Origin: Pseudothauera nasutitermitis
Lineage (GTDB): Bacteria; Pseudomonadota; Gammaproteobacteria; Burkholderiales; Rhodocyclaceae
DNA length: 64,000 nt
Direction: 5' to 3'
NCBI RefSeq assembly: GCF_004801295.1
Contig: NZ_SSOC01000005.1
Location: 496,001-560,000 of the forward strand
Both the position numbers and the translations under genes were made by a program. Under the pieces are notes generated by a model that was not told the origin of the DNA, ran no database searches, and saw only the letters and a program-made list of their open reading frames with translations. Of the stretch, positions 60,900 to 64,000 are shown piece after piece (position 1 is the first letter of the stretch; every line of letters starts with the position of its first letter).

Positions 60900-61367
60900 T
60901 CAGGCGGTGCGTTCGGCCTTGTCCGGCAGTGCCATGATGGTCTGCTGCATCACCGCGCACAAGTTCCAGCGCTCCGCCTTCACCGCGAACACGTCGGCGC
61001 GGGTGACGATCAGCGTGCGCCCGGGGCGGATCACCTCGCCACGGGCGATCAGGCGCTCGCCCTCGGCCGGGGCCACCAGGTTGAGCTTGTATTCCACGGT
61101 GAGCACGCTGGCGCCGGCCGCGACCAGCGAGTTGGCGGCGAATCCGCCGGCGTTGTCGGCGATCATGCCGACGATGCCGCCGTGGATGTAGCCGTGCTGC
61201 TGGGTGATGTCCTCACGGTAGGGCAGCTCGATCTCGACGAAGCCCGGCTCCACCAGCAGCAGGCGCGCGCCGATCAGCTCCATGGCGCGCTGGCGCTCGA
61301 AGCTGGCGCGCACGCGCGCCGCGTAGCCGGCGTCGCGTGGCTGGAAGATCGGTGCATCACGTCGCAT
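60900..61367 (-). CDS. PaaI-family hotdog thioesterase
   Basis: A 155-residue protein. The start is the ATG after GGAGGAGAC, not a Met nine codons upstream. The hotdog core is TQQHGYIHGGIVGMIADNAG and SVLTVEYKLNLVAPAEGERL. It likely hydrolyses an acyl-CoA or clears a stalled intermediate. It is the first gene of the liu operon; a LiuR-like palindrome lies 73 bp upstream. Confidence 0.88.
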   Translation of the reverse strand: MRRDAPIFQPRDAGYAARVRASFERQRAMELIGARLLLVEPGFVEIELPYREDITQQHGYIHGGIVGMIADNAGGFAANSLVAAGASVLTVEYKLNLVAPAEGERLIARGEVIRPGRTLIVTRADVFAVKAERWNLCAVMQQTIMALPDKAERTA

Positions 61368-61439
61368 CGTCGTGTCTCCTCCAGTGGGGTGCATCGGATC
61401 GTCGTGCCTGTTCCGTGCGCATTCTGTCGTTGTTATTAC

Positions 61440-61457
61440 GTTTACGTCAACGTAAAC
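61440..61457. promoter_or_regulatory. Perfect palindrome in the liu promoter, probable LiuR operator
   Basis: GTTTACGT-CA-ACGTAAAC is a perfect 8-2-8 palindrome in the 108-bp gap between the MerR-type gene and the first liu gene. MerR-family LiuR regulators control liu genes in many proteobacteria and use AT-rich palindromes with spacer lengths like this. Confidence 0.7.
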
Positions 61458-61475
61458 TCAAGCGCAAAAAACGGC

Positions 61476-61907
61476 TCATCCACGCATGCGGCGCGCCAGT
61501 TCGGCACGCGCGGCGGCCGCGCCGGCGGCATTGTCGCCGAGCAGGGCGGAACACTGGCGTTCCAGCATGTCGATCTCGGCGAGCACCGCCTCGATATCCT
61601 CGCGCTGCTGCACCAGCGCCGCGCGGCGCTCGGCGAGCACGCCCTGGAAACGTTGCAACTGGGGCGCCGAGTTGCGCACGCCGTCGTACATGTAGAGCAG
61701 TTCCTTGATCTCGGCGAGCGACAGGCCCAGGCGCTTGCCGCGCAGGGTCAGGCGCAGGCGGGTGCGGTCGGCGCGGCTGTAGATGCGCGCGCGGCCGCTG
61801 CGCGCCGGGTTGAGCAGGCCCTGGTCCTCATAGAAACGGATGGCGCGCGCGGTGATGCTGAACTCGCGCGCCAGCTCGGTGATGGTGTAGGTTTGTTCGG
61901 TGGCCAT
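61476..61907 (-). CDS. liuR: MerR-family transcriptional regulator, LiuR-like
   Basis: A 143-residue protein. The N-terminal MerR helix-turn-helix has TYTITELAREFSITARAIRF with YEDQGLLNPARSGRAR, followed by the dimerisation coiled coil (QGVLAERRAALVQQREDIEA). It has no metal-binding cysteine set, matching LiuR rather than metal sensors. It is immediately upstream of the liu operon and a palindrome lies just after its stop codon. It should sense a branched-chain acyl-CoA. Confidence 0.88.
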   Translation of the reverse strand: MATEQTYTITELAREFSITARAIRFYEDQGLLNPARSGRARIYSRADRTRLRLTLRGKRLGLSLAEIKELLYMYDGVRNSAPQLQRFQGVLAERRAALVQQREDIEAVLAEIDMLERQCSALLGDNAAGAAAARAELARRMRG

Positions 61908-62058
61908 GCCGGTGCCCGTGACAGCCGGCGCCCACATGCGCCGACCGGAATTATTAGCGCCTTGTTTTATAACAACAAAGCTTTTCAGAACCGAAAGAGT
62001 TAAGCAGATTTCCGGGGTTTGGGCAATGCGCGCCCGGCCCCGGCCAACGGAGAACCCG

Positions 62059-63114
62059 ATGAATCCAAACCCCTCCCCCGCATCGACCGCCGAAGCGAAG
62101 CTAACCACCCCCTGGACCCAGGCACCCGCCGGCGGCCAGCGCTTCGCCGTGGCCGACGGTGTGTACTGGGTGCGCATGCCGCTGCCCTTCGTGCTCGACC
62201 ACGTCAATCTGTGGCTGCTCGACGACGGCGACACCCTGGCCGCCGTGGATACCGGCTACGCCCTCGACGAGGTGCGCGCGCACTGGCAGGCCCTGCTGGG
62301 CGAAGACGGCCGCGCGCTGCGCCGCCTGGTGCTCACCCACTGCCACCCCGACCACCTCGGCCTGGCCGCCTGGCTGGCCGAACAGCATGGCGCACGCGTC
62401 CACATGACCCAGGGCGAATTTCTCGGTGCGCAGGCGATCTGGCACCAACTGCCCGGCCACCGGGTGGAGGACATGGTGGCGCAGTTCCGCACCCACGGCC
62501 TGGACGAAACCCGCCTGGACGCCCTCGCCGAACGCGGCAACGCCTACCGCCGGGGCGTGCCCGCGCTGCCGACCACCTATCGCCGGCTGATCGACGGCGA
62601 CCGCCTGCGCATCGGCGCGCACGAGTGGGAAGTGATCACCGGCTACGGGCACGCGCCCGAGCATGCCAGCCTGTACTGCGCCGCACTCGGTGTGCTCATT
62701 TCGGGCGATATGCTGCTACCGCGCATTTCCACCAATGTCAGCGTTTACGCGGCCACGCCGGACGACGACCCCCTGGGCCGCTTCCTCGATTCGCTGCAGC
62801 GCATCATTAACTTGCCGGTCAATACGCTCGTGCTACCATCGCACGGAAGGCCCTTCCGTGGGATCCGCACGCGCATCGACCAGCTCGTCGAGCACCACCG
62901 CGCACGCTGTGCCGAGTTGCTCGCGGCTTGCGAGACGCCTCGCAGCGCTGGCGAACTGCTCAACACGCTGTTCCCGCGCGAGTTGGACACCCATCAAGTG
63001 ATGTTCGCCATGGGAGAGGCCATCGCCCACCTGAACCACCTCGCGGCGCGCGGAGCGCTGCGTGGACAGGCCGGCAGCGACGGCATCATCCGTTTTGCCA
63101 GAAGAATCCTTTGA
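62059..63114 (+). CDS. MBL-fold metallo-hydrolase
   Basis: A 351-residue protein. The start follows GGAGA. It has LVLTHCHPDHLGLAAWLAEQ (metal ligands), ITGYGHAPEHASLYCAALGV, and LISGDMLLPRIS. The C-terminal region (about 270-350) looks like a small winged-helix. It is of the type often annotated as a beta-lactamase-like or acyl-CoA-related hydrolase. It lies 20 bp before phaC, so they may be co-transcribed. Confidence 0.85.
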   Translation: MNPNPSPASTAEAKLTTPWTQAPAGGQRFAVADGVYWVRMPLPFVLDHVNLWLLDDGDTLAAVDTGYALDEVRAHWQALLGEDGRALRRLVLTHCHPDHLGLAAWLAEQHGARVHMTQGEFLGAQAIWHQLPGHRVEDMVAQFRTHGLDETRLDALAERGNAYRRGVPALPTTYRRLIDGDRLRIGAHEWEVITGYGHAPEHASLYCAALGVLISGDMLLPRISTNVSVYAATPDDDPLGRFLDSLQRIINLPVNTLVLPSHGRPFRGIRTRIDQLVEHHRARCAELLAACETPRSAGELLNTLFPRELDTHQVMFAMGEAIAHLNHLAARGALRGQAGSDGIIRFARRIL

Positions 63115-63134
63115 AAGAGGAGTGGAACAAGAAA

Positions 63135-64000
63135 ATGGCTGCACCCGCGACCGACGAAAAACGCCCCGAGCTTCCCGACCCCCAGGAGCTCGCCAAAACC
63201 TACGCCGAAGTGGCCCAGCGCGCCTCGCACCTGATCAGCGAGCACGTGCAGCGCCAGTTGAAGAAAGGCGTGGCCGCGCCCGCCGATGAACTGGGCATCG
63301 CCCAGGCCTTCATGGACATGATGGCCAAGCTGCTGGCCAACCCCTACAAGCTCGCCCAGGCGCAGATGGGCCTGGTGTGGGATTACTTCTCGCTGTGGCA
63401 GCACTCCATGCTGCGCTTCATGGGCATGCATGCCGCCCCGGTGGCCGCCCCGGAGAAGACCGACAAGCGTTTCAAGGACGAGGAGTGGGAGCAGCACTTC
63501 CTGTTCGACTTCATCAAGCAGTCCTACCTGATCGCCGCACGCCACGTGCATGACACCGTGTGCTGCGTGGACGGCCTGGACGAGCACACGCAGAAGAAGG
63601 TCAACTTCTACACGCGCCAGTACATCGACGCGATGAGCCCGTCCAACTTCGCCGTCACCAATCCCGAGGTGTTCCGCGAGACCCTGAAGAGCAACGGCCA
63701 GAACCTGCTCAAGGGCCTGAACAACCTGCTGCGCGACATCGAGGACGGCGGCGGCAACCTGCGCGTCAAGATGACCGACACCACGGCCTTCGAGCTGGGC
63801 AAGAACGTCGCCACCACGCCGGGCAAGGTGGTCTTCCAGACCGACATGATGCAGCTCATCCAGTACACCCCGACCACCGAGAAGGTGTACAAGCGCCCGC
63901 TGCTGGTCATTCCGCCGTGGATCAACAAGTTCTACATCCTCGACCTGCGCGAGAAGAACTCCTACATCAAGTGGTGTGTGGACCAGGGCCACACGGTGTT
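63135..64000 (+). CDS. phaC: Class I poly(3-hydroxyalkanoate) synthase, 5' part
   Basis: The frame is open to the window end; 288 residues are visible. It starts MAAPATDEKRPELPDPQELA and continues with NPYKLAQAQMGLVWDYFSLW, FNFxxx-type DFIKQSYLIAARHVHD, FAVTNPEVFRETLKSNGQNL and YKRPLLVIPPWINKFYILDL (residues near the start of the alpha/beta-hydrolase part). The catalytic Cys lies outside. It polymerises hydroxyacyl-CoA into storage granules. It has only a weak ribosome site (AAGAAA). Confidence 0.95.
   Translation, partial: MAAPATDEKRPELPDPQELAKTYAEVAQRASHLISEHVQRQLKKGVAAPADELGIAQAFMDMMAKLLANPYKLAQAQMGLVWDYFSLWQHSMLRFMGMHAAPVAAPEKTDKRFKDEEWEQHFLFDFIKQSYLIAARHVHDTVCCVDGLDEHTQKKVNFYTRQYIDAMSPSNFAVTNPEVFRETLKSNGQNLLKGLNNLLRDIEDGGGNLRVKMTDTTAFELGKNVATTPGKVVFQTDMMQLIQYTPTTEKVYKRPLLVIPPWINKFYILDLREKNSYIKWCVDQGHTV

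Overview
The window is GC-rich bacterial chromosome with tightly packed operons. It looks like a betaproteobacterium, most likely a Thauera/Azoarcus-type member of the Rhodocyclales. That placement is an inference from the combination of a 6S RNA next to zapA, a TAXI-type TRAP transporter under a sigma-54 two-component system, PilSR/PilA, an HrcA-type CIRCE element on rpoH, a liu leucine-degradation cluster and a class I PHA synthase. No tRNA, rRNA, CRISPR array, insertion sequence or phage was seen.

Layout. Positions 1-11350: the 3' end of an enoyl-CoA hydratase, a TAXI-TRAP uptake operon (receptor, DUF1850 protein, fused permease) with its DctB/DctD-like kinase and regulator and a recognisable sigma-54 promoter, a TauE/SafE permease, a NIT-domain chemoreceptor and an IclR regulator. 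Positions 11498-13875: glutaryl-CoA dehydrogenase and a class III CoA-transferase, divergent from the IclR gene across a region with a perfect operator-like palindrome. Positions 13900-14642: 6S RNA, zapA and a small coiled-coil gene. Positions 14675-19106: cobalamin late-synthesis and salvage genes (cobQ divergent from cbiB-cobD-btuF). Positions 19114-25718: M48 protease, SCO1 protein, a Phd/PIN toxin-antitoxin pair, rpoH with a perfect CIRCE element, and a TrpXYZ-like ABC importer.

Positions 26092-42840 are the accessory part. It starts with pilA, a GT-C/TPR membrane glycosyltransferase and a dolichol-phosphate-mannose-synthase-like enzyme, which together look like a self-contained pilin glycosylation module. 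It continues into an AT-richer surface-polysaccharide island: a methyltransferase, a GT4, two TagB/TagF-like polyol-phosphate transferases, a Bcs1-like CDP-ribitol synthase, LicD, a LicC-like nucleotidyltransferase, a HAD phosphatase, an unusual Asp/Glu-racemase-methyltransferase fusion and an ABC flippase. The island carries scars at its right side: an ABC-transporter fragment and a frameshifted PseC fragment. The predicted product is a polyol-phosphate (ribitol-phosphate-like) glycan with phospho-substituents.

Positions 42840-48421 hold a PhnA/YjdM-like protein, pilR-pilS, a metallo-hydrolase, two DUF1289 proteins and a VapBC pair. Positions 48460-61907 are a leucine/isovalerate catabolic cluster (liuE, liuD, liuC, liuB, liuA, a second acyl-CoA dehydrogenase, thiolase, thioesterase, LiuR-like MerR regulator). 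It is interrupted by a Phd/PIN toxin-antitoxin module and an AraC gene, and has a perfect LiuR-like palindrome upstream of the operon. The window ends with a metallo-hydrolase and the 5' part of phaC.
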